Positions 18,601 to 26,563 of a stretch of 64,000 bases of DNA are shown in pieces; positions within the stretch are counted from its first letter, which is position 1; each line of letters starts with the position of its first letter. The stretch comes from Roseovarius sp. THAF9 (GTDB lineage Bacteria; Pseudomonadota; Alphaproteobacteria; Rhodobacterales; Rhodobacteraceae). The DNA is taken from the NCBI RefSeq assembly GCF_009363715.1, contig NZ_CP045404.1, positions 2,758,001-2,822,000 of the forward strand. Direction: 5' to 3'. The translations under genes and the position numbers were made by a program. The notes below the pieces were generated by a model. It made no database searches. It was not told the origin of the DNA and saw only the letters and a program-made list of their open reading frames with translations.

Positions 18601-21243
18601 TTACGTCTGCGCCAGATCCGCCTGTGTGCCATAGGTACGACCCTTGAGCCGTTCCGTTGCACCCTCGATGTCATCGACCAGCAACAACAGGAAATCCCCC
18701 GGCTTCGCCTCTGAAATGGCGCGATCCATCGCGGCTTGCTCGTCCATGATGAGCTCGACCGCGCCTGCGGCGCCGGCGTCTTTCGCGCCCTGTTCGATCA
18801 ACCTGCCGGTCTCGCCTTCGCTGCGTCCGCGCGCATCGGTCTCGTAAACGTAGACCGCGTCGCACATCTTCGCCAATTGCGCACCCAGCGCAGCAAGGTC
18901 CTCGTCCCGGCGGTTGCCCGGGGCCGTGGCCACCGCGATCTTGCGCTGTTGCCCCAGGCCGTTGACCAGCGGCTCCAACGCCTCCAGCGCCGGGACGTTG
19001 TGGCCATAGTCGATCAGGCATTTCACGCCGTCGGCCTCGAAGTAGTTGGTCCGCCCCGGCATCTGCGCCGGTGTCGGGTGGAAGCTCAACAGACCCGCGC
19101 GGATATCGTCGATCTCAAGCCCGTGCGCCAGCGCGGCAGCCGTGGCCGCCATGGCGTTCTGCACGTTGAAGGGCGCGTGCCCCTCGAAGGAAATCGGAAC
19201 GTCGTTGACCGCCGCCACCTCGACCTCGACCTGGCCACGCAACAGCACGATCCGGCCTTGGCGCACGGTAACAACCATCTTGTGGTCGGCCAGATGGTCC
19301 TTCAGGTCCGGGTTGTCGGGGTCCATCGTGAAGTAGATGATCTCGCCCCGCGCCCAGTAGGTGCCCTGGTCCATCACCAGCGGGTCGTCGGCGTTCAGCA
19401 CGCAAAAGCCGCCGATCTTCTTGACCGCGTCGACGACCACAGTCTTGCACCGCGCCAGTTCGTCCAGCGTATGAATGTCACGCTCGCCCAGATGATCCGA
19501 CGCGATGTTCAGCAACACGCCCACATCGCATTCGTCAAACCCGAGGCCCCGGCGCATGATCCCGCCGCGCGCAACTTCCAGAACGGCGTGTTCCACCGTC
19601 GGCTCGTGCAGCACCGCGTGTGCGGCGGCGGGGCCGGAATAGTCGCCCCGCAGGATGACGTGATTGTCGATCTCGATCGTGCCGGTACAGCCCATGCCCA
19701 CCGAGTTGCCCGCCTGCCGCAGGATATGCGTGATCAGGCGCGTCGTCGTGGTTTTGCCGTTGGTGCCGGTGATCGCGGTGATCGGGATACGTCCGTCATC
19801 CGTTGGATCCGGGAACAGCATGTCGACAACAGCCTCGCCGACCGGCCGCGGCGTGCCGTGGGTGGGTGCCATATGCATCCGAAAACCGGGGCCCGCATTG
19901 ACCTCGACCACCCCGGCCGATTGCTGGTCCAGCGGTTTGGACAAGGTTTCGGCCAGCATATCGATCCCGATGATATCCAGACCGACAATCCGTCCGATCC
20001 GTTCCATCGCGAACTTGATCTCGGGATGCACCTCGTCGGTCAGGTCCGTAGCGGTGCCGCCGGTCGAGATGTTGGCGGTGGATTTCAGATAGATGATCTC
20101 GCCCTTAGCGGGCACGGAGTCGAGCGTCAACTCGGCCTGCTCCAGCAGGCGCATCGTCTGTTCGTCCACGATGATCTGGGTCAGCAGGTTCTCGTGCCCC
20201 ACACCGCGGCGCGGGTCCTCGTTTTCCTTGTCGATCAATTGCTGGATGGTGGAGGTGCCGTCACCTTCGACATGTGCCGGACGGCGGCGGGCGGCGGCTA
20301 TCATCTTGCCGCCGACGACGAGAATGCGGTGATCTTCGCCCTTGATATAGCTCTCGACGATCACCGCTCCGTAATCGTCGCGACAGCGCGCCAGCGCCGC
20401 CTCGTAGCCCGATTTCAGCTCTTCCTCGTTGGTGATGTCGGTGGTCACGCCGCGCCCGTGGTTGCCCGACAGCGGCTTGGTGACGACCGGCCAGCCGATC
20501 CAGTCAGCCGCATCCTTGATCTCGTCCCAGGAATAACAGATGTAGCCCTTGGGCACCGCCACGCCGGCATCATCGAGCACCTGCTTGGTCCACTCCTTGT
20601 CGTCGGCAATCGAGTGTCCGATGATGCCCGACGCATCCGTCACGGTCGCCTGAAACTTGCGCTGCTTCACGCCATGGCCCAGCTGGGTATAGCTGGTGCC
20701 TTCGGTCAGATTGTACCACGGGATATTGCGCGCTTTCGCGGCGTTCACGATCGACCCGGTGGACGGTCCCAGCGCGTTCGCGTCCCGGACCTCTTTCAGC
20801 CTGTCGATCACCGGCTCCAGATCCACGTCCTTGCCATCGTAAAGCGCTTGCACGATCTCGACCGCCTCTTCGCCGCAGGCCAGCCCACTCGCTTCGTCGC
20901 GATAGCGGTAGACGACGTGGTAGACACCCTTGTCGTAGCTGTCGACGGTCTTGCCGTAGCCCACCGAAAAGCCGATCAGGTTCTGCAATTCGATCGCCAC
21001 ATGCTCGACCATGTGCCCGGCCCAGGTGCCGTCTTTCACCCGGGACAAAAAACCACCAGCCTCTCCGACAGAGCAGCGATGCTCGTAAATCGTGGGGATC
21101 AGCGCTTGCAGCTTGTCAGCAATGCCGTCGACCTTGTCACTCGGCCGGTCTTCGAGTTCCTCGATGTCCAGCCGCATATAGATCGACTGATAGCGACTGT
21201 AGTAGTTCGGTCCGCGCAGCGCACGGTGTTCAAGTATACGCAT
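18601..21243 (-). CDS. cphA: Cyanophycin synthetase
   Basis: The 880-residue protein has the three-part CphA architecture. An N-domain (residues 1 to about 160, MRILEHRALRGPNYYS) is followed by an ATP-grasp domain (about 160-485) with WPVVTKPLSGNHGRGV and VVEVNAGPGFRMH. A Mur-ligase-like domain (about 486-880) carries the P-loop GTNGKTTTT near residue 493. The enzyme adds Asp to the backbone and Arg to its side chains, using ATP, to make multi-L-arginyl-poly-L-aspartate storage granules. Length matches CphA1 enzymes (about 870-900), and both active domains look intact. Its start overlaps the cyanophycinase 3' end by 14 bases, so both are in one operon. Confidence 0.93.
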   Translation of the reverse strand: MRILEHRALRGPNYYSRYQSIYMRLDIEELEDRPSDKVDGIADKLQALIPTIYEHRCSVGEAGGFLSRVKDGTWAGHMVEHVAIELQNLIGFSVGYGKTVDSYDKGVYHVVYRYRDEASGLACGEEAVEIVQALYDGKDVDLEPVIDRLKEVRDANALGPSTGSIVNAAKARNIPWYNLTEGTSYTQLGHGVKQRKFQATVTDASGIIGHSIADDKEWTKQVLDDAGVAVPKGYICYSWDEIKDAADWIGWPVVTKPLSGNHGRGVTTDITNEEELKSGYEAALARCRDDYGAVIVESYIKGEDHRILVVGGKMIAAARRRPAHVEGDGTSTIQQLIDKENEDPRRGVGHENLLTQIIVDEQTMRLLEQAELTLDSVPAKGEIIYLKSTANISTGGTATDLTDEVHPEIKFAMERIGRIVGLDIIGIDMLAETLSKPLDQQSAGVVEVNAGPGFRMHMAPTHGTPRPVGEAVVDMLFPDPTDDGRIPITAITGTNGKTTTTRLITHILRQAGNSVGMGCTGTIEIDNHVILRGDYSGPAAAHAVLHEPTVEHAVLEVARGGIMRRGLGFDECDVGVLLNIASDHLGERDIHTLDELARCKTVVVDAVKKIGGFCVLNADDPLVMDQGTYWARGEIIYFTMDPDNPDLKDHLADHKMVVTVRQGRIVLLRGQVEVEVAAVNDVPISFEGHAPFNVQNAMAATAAALAHGLEIDDIRAGLLSFHPTPAQMPGRTNYFEADGVKCLIDYGHNVPALEALEPLVNGLGQQRKIAVATAPGNRRDEDLAALGAQLAKMCDAVYVYETDARGRSEGETGRLIEQGAKDAGAAGAVELIMDEQAAMDRAISEAKPGDFLLLLVDDIEGATERLKGRTYGTQADLAQT

Positions 21244-22090
21244 CCTTCAGCTCCAGGCTCTCGGCCCCAAGCTGTTTGGCACTCAGGACCTGCCGGTCCG
21301 CCAGGTTGTATCCATCACCCTCGACCAGCGCATGCATCACGACGTTGTGGACGCTCACCGCCTCACCGTCTGATAAGTCGAATACATTGCAACTGGTTAT
21401 GTCCGAACTGTCAACGAGGATTACGTGACCGGGCCCAAAGGCCTTTATGACACCGTTCTCGAACAATACGGCCGCGTCTTCACCCAACCCGATCCCCAGG
21501 TATTCGGGGTTGGTGGCCCCCACTTCCATCAGCCGCGAAAATCGGCCGCGCTCCAGAAAATGGGTGTCGATGATGACCCCTTCGATCAGGCCGAAACCGG
21601 CGCTCATTTTCACCGCGCCCTTGCGAAGGCTGTCGATCGCGCTGCCGCCATATACCATCGTGCTTGATTGGCAGGCCGCGCCGGCGCTGGTCCCCGCGAT
21701 CACGGCGCCCTCTAGGTAAATGGATCGAATCGCCTCTAGTGCCTCCGAAGCGCCGAAGATGCTGGTCAGGCGCATCTGGTCACCGCCGGATATGAAAAGC
21801 ACGTCACACTTTCGGATCATTTCGACCATCTTGGCATCATCGGCATCGGACCGCTCGCGGATGCGCACATCAAGCACTTCGGCCGCGCCCAGCGCGCTGA
21901 ACGCCTCTTCGTACGCTGGAAAGACCTCATCGGGGATGCTGCTGGCGGTGGTGATCACACCGACGACCGGCGCCTCGGCAGAGGATAATTTCAGGACCCG
22001 CCCAAGAATGGCCGCCTTTGCCGATTTGTCTTCGGCGCCGCCAATTGCGACAAGTTTGCCCCGGGGCAACGGTTTCACGGACATATCCAT
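21230..22090 (-). CDS. cphB: Cyanophycinase (S51 serine peptidase)
   Basis: The 286-residue protein shows the S51 nucleophile motif GTSAGA with S135, preceded by DVLFISGGDQMRLTS, and a family N-terminus GKLVAIGGAEDK. Cyanophycinase cuts the polymer exolytically to beta-Asp-Arg dipeptides. I chose the ATG at 22090 because GGAG stands seven bases upstream; an ATG two codons later (22084) also fits, and an earlier in-frame start at 22153 lacks support. It is the first gene of the operon with cphA and the ATP-grasp gene, and is divergent from the isoaspartyl peptidase that would process its product. Confidence 0.92.
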   Translation of the reverse strand: MDMSVKPLPRGKLVAIGGAEDKSAKAAILGRVLKLSSAEAPVVGVITTASSIPDEVFPAYEEAFSALGAAEVLDVRIRERSDADDAKMVEMIRKCDVLFISGGDQMRLTSIFGASEALEAIRSIYLEGAVIAGTSAGAACQSSTMVYGGSAIDSLRKGAVKMSAGFGLIEGVIIDTHFLERGRFSRLMEVGATNPEYLGIGLGEDAAVLFENGVIKAFGPGHVILVDSSDITSCNVFDLSDGEAVSVHNVVMHALVEGDGYNLADRQVLSAKQLGAESLELKDAYT

Positions 22091-22206
22091 CGAGTAACTC
22101 CATCCATCTCTGGACTCATATCTATATGTTGTGGATGTTACCATCCCGTTCACAAGAATGTCACGTTAACCAAGCCCCGCAACTGCAAAAGCGGTCGCAA
22201 CGTCAC

Positions 22207-22229
22207 GAATCCCGCGCTATGTGGGATTC
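22207..22229. promoter_or_regulatory. Perfect inverted repeat in the cphB/iaaA divergent promoter region
   Basis: GAATCCC at 22207-22213 and GGGATTC at 22223-22229 are perfect mirror arms with a 9-base spacer. The repeat lies 50 bases before the peptidase ATG and about 117 bases before the cphB ATG, a fitting place for an operator that controls both directions. No regulator gene is adjacent. Confidence 0.4.
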
Positions 22230-22279
22230 TCGGCAACCAAAGCCCGCCAAAACGGCACGAAACAAGGCAGGAGCAAGAT

Positions 22280-23206
22280 ATGAGCGACGGATTTGCACTG
22301 GCGATTCACGGTGGTGCCGGGGTTCTGCCCCGGTCGGAGATGAGCGCAGAGCGTGAAGCCGCCTGTCACGCCGCGCTTGCCCGCGTTCTGGAGGCGGGTG
22401 AGTCGGTGCTCGCCGCCGATGGCACTGCACTCGACGCCGTCACGGCGGCGGTCCGCGCGTTGGAGGATGAGCCGCTGTTCAACGCCGGGCGCGGCGCCGT
22501 CTTTACCCGTGCAGGAACGCACGAGATGGACGCCGCCCTCATGGACGGGCGCGACCGCCGCGCCGGGGCCGTGGCGGGTATCTGCGGCCCGCGCCACCCG
22601 GTCGACGCCGCCCGCGCGGTCATGGAGCATACCTCGCACGTGCTCATGGCCGGCGAAGGCGCGCACACAGTCGCCCGCGAGGCCGACCTGCCGTTCGAGA
22701 AAGAGAGCTATTTCTTCACGCAGGAGCGTTGGGACACGCTGCAAGAGACCTTGCAGATGGAGGCCGACGGCACGCTCGACGACGACCCTTCACGGCGCCA
22801 CGGCACCGTCGGCGCCGTGGCCCGCGACCGGGCCGGAAACCTTGCCGCTGCCACCTCCACCGGCGGCATGACAGCCAAAAGCGCCGGACGCATCGGCGAC
22901 AGCCCCCTGATCGGCGCCGGCACGCTCGCTCTCAACGAAAGCTGCGCGGTCTCGGCCACCGGCGACGGCGAGGCGTTCATCCGCCTGTCGGTCGCACATG
23001 AAATCGACGCCCGTATCCGCTTGGCCGGCCAGACCGTCACCGACGCCGCGGCGCAGGTGGTGATGCATGGTCTCGTGGCCATAGGGGGATCGGGGGGTCT
23101 CATTGCCATCGGCGCGGACGGCACCGTCACCATGCCCTTCAACTGCGAAGGCATGTATCGCGGCCAGTCGGTCGAAGGAGGGCAGCGCGACACCTTGATC
23201 TACTGA
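22280..23206 (+). CDS. iaaA: Isoaspartyl peptidase / L-asparaginase (Ntn hydrolase)
   Basis: The 308-residue precursor starts SDGFALAIHGGAG, has FNAGRGAVFT, and carries the autocleavage site before T176 in RRHGTVGAVARD. Cleavage makes alpha and beta chains with Thr as N-terminal nucleophile. GGMTAKSAGRIGDSPLIGAG is the conserved beta-chain segment. The enzyme splits beta-aspartyl dipeptides. Beside cphB this points to beta-Asp-Arg hydrolysis to aspartate and arginine, the last step of cyanophycin use. An SD (GGCAGGAG) lies upstream of the ATG. An L-asparaginase side activity is usual in the family. Confidence 0.9.
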   Translation: MSDGFALAIHGGAGVLPRSEMSAEREAACHAALARVLEAGESVLAADGTALDAVTAAVRALEDEPLFNAGRGAVFTRAGTHEMDAALMDGRDRRAGAVAGICGPRHPVDAARAVMEHTSHVLMAGEGAHTVAREADLPFEKESYFFTQERWDTLQETLQMEADGTLDDDPSRRHGTVGAVARDRAGNLAAATSTGGMTAKSAGRIGDSPLIGAGTLALNESCAVSATGDGEAFIRLSVAHEIDARIRLAGQTVTDAAAQVVMHGLVAIGGSGGLIAIGADGTVTMPFNCEGMYRGQSVEGGQRDTLIY

Positions 23207-23240
23207 TCAGGTCCTCCGCGCCCGACGCTCTCTGCCTGCC

Positions 23241-24416
23241 TCAGGAGGCCCTCCGGCTTTCGATTTCCTCGTTCAGCCGGTCAAGCTCGCGGTCGTCCTC
23301 GGGCAGACCTTCGCGCGAGAGCAGCACCGCCACCTTCCGCAATTGCGGCACATGGCTGCAAATCACCAGCAGCATCACCATGATCGGCACCGACAGGAAC
23401 ATCCCCGGAATGCCCCAGACCGCACCCCAGAACGCCAGGCTGATGATGATCCCGAAGGATGACAGCCGCAGCGCCCGCCCCATCAGCCACGGGTCGATCA
23501 CGTTGCCGTTCACGAACTGGATGATCCCGGTGATCACGAACAGCACCGCCGTCACCGACGCCTCGCCCGTCTCGACATAGCCCACCAGCGCCACCATCCC
23601 GGTGGCCACGATCGACCCGATATTGGGAATATAATTCAGGATGAAGGTCAGTATCCCCAGCGACAGCGCCAGCTCGATGCGGAAGAACGTCGCCACCGCG
23701 TAAACCATCGCCCCGGTGATCAGGCTGACCAGCGTCTTGATCAGCAGGTAATAATTCACCCGGTGAATGATCGAGATGAAGATCCGGTTCGCCCGCTCTG
23801 CCTGTGCCGGGTCGTCAAAGAAGTTCGACATCTTGGTCCCGAACCATATCCGCTCGGCGAACAGGAAGCCGAAGAACAGGATGACCAGCACCGTGCCCTG
23901 CATCAGGCTGCCCGCCTGCCCCGCCACGGTCCGCACATATCCCGAGACTTCGACGCTGTTGAGCGAGTTCAGCACCGCCCGCTCCACGTCCTCGCCCATC
24001 CACGCGAACAGCGATGCCACCGCCGACGGTGCGCGCTCGGCATAGGACAGCGTCGTGCCCAAGACCGTGTTCAGCTGCGCCAATATGATCGACGACAACA
24101 GCAGCAGCGCTGTCGAGATCAGCAGGAGCGCCACGATGGACGCCAACCAGTTGGGAATGCGAAACCGCCCGATGCTCTGCCGTGCGATCAGCCGGATCAC
24201 GTCCGAGGTCAGCGTGAACAGGATCACCGCCACCGCCAGCGAAATCAGGATGAAGCGGGCCTGCACCAGCAGGAACAGCACCACGGCGAAGGCGATGATA
24301 ACCAACGCCACCGTCCGGACCTGAGAATATTTCTGCGTGTCCCCCAAGTGCCCTTTCAACGGATCGAGTTCTCTTATCTTACCGGACGTAATATTCCCTC
24401 TCGCGACGATGGGCAA
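23241..24416 (-). CDS. AI-2E family transporter (PerM/YdiK-type membrane protein)
   Basis: A polytopic membrane protein of about 391 residues with the family pattern: an N-terminal hydrophobic pair (VALVIIAFAVVLFLLVQ), a large soluble loop after LLLISTALLLLSS, and a C-terminal helix cluster containing LTFILNYIPNIGSIVATGMV and WGIPGMFLSVPIMVM. Members are named for AI-2 export in E. coli, but most are uncharacterised and some are Na+/H+ antiporter-like. The start is uncertain: 24416 would be a TTG, and a TTG at 24347 just before the first helix is an alternative. No neighbour clarifies its role. Confidence 0.8.
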   Translation of the reverse strand: MPIVARGNITSGKIRELDPLKGHLGDTQKYSQVRTVALVIIAFAVVLFLLVQARFILISLAVAVILFTLTSDVIRLIARQSIGRFRIPNWLASIVALLLISTALLLLSSIILAQLNTVLGTTLSYAERAPSAVASLFAWMGEDVERAVLNSLNSVEVSGYVRTVAGQAGSLMQGTVLVILFFGFLFAERIWFGTKMSNFFDDPAQAERANRIFISIIHRVNYYLLIKTLVSLITGAMVYAVATFFRIELALSLGILTFILNYIPNIGSIVATGMVALVGYVETGEASVTAVLFVITGIIQFVNGNVIDPWLMGRALRLSSFGIIISLAFWGAVWGIPGMFLSVPIMVMLLVICSHVPQLRKVAVLLSREGLPEDDRELDRLNEEIESRRAS

Positions 24417-24769
24417 TCGCCTGACACTGCGCGTTCCGATCCGATCGGGCCATTAGCAGGTGGCAAAGATGCTGCGCCGATGCCATGCGTTACGGCAATT
24501 GCCTGGACCTTTGACACCACGCGCCTCCCGGGGAGCAGCAGGGACAATACGGCGCACCCGCGTCAACATCGCTTCGGAGAAATCTTGCCGATCACGCAAG
24601 TGTTTGCGCCCGATCGCCTTGAAAATGAACTTTCCTGCTGGGAATGCCGCTGCCCCCGTTCTAGTTTGTTGCCGGATGGGGAGACGCGCAGCGCGAAACT
24701 GGCGCACGTCGCATTTTTCCCATCGTCACGCCTTGGGCCCGCTGCGGGCCCCGGAAACGGAGCTGCCTG
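24417..24769. other. 353-base intergenic region
   Basis: It separates the divergent AI-2E-family gene and tamA and must hold both promoters. Apart from the ribosome site CGGAG before tamA I see no repeat, hairpin or gene. Confidence 0.4.
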
Positions 24770-26563
24770 TTGTTCAAGTGTCGTCGCGTCGCGCCCTGGT
24801 TTGTCGTTTTGACCCTGCTGTTGATCCGCCCCGTGCTGGCGGTCGAAGCCACGGTACAGGTCCGTGGAGCATCGGAGGACCTGGTCGAGTACCTCAGCAG
24901 GTCCTCCCTCAGCGTCGAAACCGCAGAGGCAGAAGACGCGACGGCCCAGGATGTCCTGGCCGCCGCGCGCGCCGATTACGCCCGGATGGTGGGGGCGCTT
25001 TATGACGCCGGCTACTACGGTGGCGTGGTCAGCATCCGCGTCGACGGGCGCGAAGCGGCCGACATCTCGCCCATCGCCGGGCCCAGCCGCGTGAACCGTG
25101 TCGTCGTGATCGTGCAACCCGGGACGCCTTTCACCTTTTCCCGTGCCGCCATCGGCCCCGTGGCTCCCGAATCCGAACTGCCCGAAGGCTATGCTCGTGG
25201 TCAGCGCGCCGGCGCCACCGTCATCCGCGACGCGGCAGAGGCGGGCGTCACCGGCTGGCGCGAGGCCGGCCACGCCAAGGTCGAACTCGACGGCCAGTCG
25301 ATCACCGCCGACCACCGCAATTCGACACTGGCATCCGAAATCCGCCTGTCCCCCGGCCCCCAGCTGCGCTTTGGCGACCTCGTGATCACGCGCCCCAGCG
25401 CCGTGCGCGCCAACCGCATCCGCGCCATCGCCGGCCTGCCCTCAGGCAAGGTCTTCTCGCCCGAAGAACTCGAAGACGCCAGCCAGCGCTTGCGCCGCAC
25501 CGGCGCGTTCCGCTCGGTCGTGCTGAACGAGGCCGAGGTTCCCAAGCCCGACGGCACGCTCGATATCCAGGCCGAGGTCATCGACGCCAAGCCCCGCCGC
25601 ATCGGCTTTGGCGCCGAAATCGCCTCGCTCGAAGGCCTGACGCTAAGCGGCTTCTGGTTGCACCGCAACCTTCTTGGCGGCGCCGAACGCCTGCGTATCG
25701 AAGGCGAGGTCGGCGGCATCGGCGGCGACTCGGGCGGCATCGACTATCGCCTGTCCGCCCGCTTCGAACGCCCCGCCACCTTCACGCCCGACACCACCGC
25801 CTTTCTTCAGGCCCGGGCCGAGGAAGTGGACGAAGAGGACTACCGCCAGCGCACCTTCGAGATCGGCGGCGGCGTGTCGCACATCTTCTCGGACGAGCTA
25901 GAAGGCGAGATCGGCATCGCCTATCAATATGCCGAGATCGACGACGACCTCGGCTCGCGCACCAACGAATTGCTGCTCCTGCCCGGCAAGCTGACCTTCG
26001 ACAATCGCGACGACGCGCTCGACGCCACGGAAGGGTTTTACGTCGGGCTGGAGGCCACGCCGTTTCTTGCGCTCGACGCGGGCGACCCGGCCTTCCGCCT
26101 CTATGCCGACGCGCGGACCTACGTGGGCTTTGGTGAAAACGACACGATCGTGCTGGCTGGCCGCGGCCAGATCGGCTCGGTCACCGGCGCATCGCTCGTG
26201 GACGTGCCGCCCGACATGCTGTTCTTCTCCGGCGGCTCCAACACCGTGCGCGGCCAGCCTTACCAGTCGCTCGGCGTCGATCTGGGCGGCGGCAACACCA
26301 GCGGCGGCCGCTCGTTCCTTGCGTTCTCTGGCGAGGTGCGCGCACGTGTGGCCGACTCCTGGCAGGTTGTGGGCTTTGCCGACACCGGCTTTGTCGGTCG
26401 CGACAGCTTCGGCAGCGACAATGGCGACTGGCATTCCGGTGCCGGCTTCGGCATCCGCTACGACACCGGCATCGGCCCGATCCGCTTTGACGTGGCCACC
26501 CCGCTCGACGGCGACGCGGGCGAAGACTACGAGTTCTACATCGGTATTGGACAGGCATTTTGA
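24770..26563 (+). CDS. tamA: TamA, outer-membrane Omp85-family assembly protein
   Basis: The 597-residue protein has a signal peptide (MFKCRR, then a hydrophobic core ending LAVEA), POTRA-like domains to about residue 250 (ARMVGALYDAGYYGGVVSIR; TGAFRSVVLNEAEV), and a C-terminal 16-strand beta-barrel ending in YEFYIGIGQAF. The terminal Phe is the usual barrel-sorting residue. VRGQPYQSLGVDLGGG holds the RGY-like barrel motif of the family (here RGQ). TamA inserts autotransporters and other outer-membrane proteins with TamB. The start is a TTG with CGGAG seven bases upstream. The stop overlaps the tamB ATG. Confidence 0.9.
   Translation: MFKCRRVAPWFVVLTLLLIRPVLAVEATVQVRGASEDLVEYLSRSSLSVETAEAEDATAQDVLAAARADYARMVGALYDAGYYGGVVSIRVDGREAADISPIAGPSRVNRVVVIVQPGTPFTFSRAAIGPVAPESELPEGYARGQRAGATVIRDAAEAGVTGWREAGHAKVELDGQSITADHRNSTLASEIRLSPGPQLRFGDLVITRPSAVRANRIRAIAGLPSGKVFSPEELEDASQRLRRTGAFRSVVLNEAEVPKPDGTLDIQAEVIDAKPRRIGFGAEIASLEGLTLSGFWLHRNLLGGAERLRIEGEVGGIGGDSGGIDYRLSARFERPATFTPDTTAFLQARAEEVDEEDYRQRTFEIGGGVSHIFSDELEGEIGIAYQYAEIDDDLGSRTNELLLLPGKLTFDNRDDALDATEGFYVGLEATPFLALDAGDPAFRLYADARTYVGFGENDTIVLAGRGQIGSVTGASLVDVPPDMLFFSGGSNTVRGQPYQSLGVDLGGGNTSGGRSFLAFSGEVRARVADSWQVVGFADTGFVGRDSFGSDNGDWHSGAGFGIRYDTGIGPIRFDVATPLDGDAGEDYEFYIGIGQAF

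Noticed and set aside
18736..21450. 904-codon open frame antisense to cphA
   Set aside because: It overlaps an intact cyanophycin synthetase end to end and shows only composition-driven residues.
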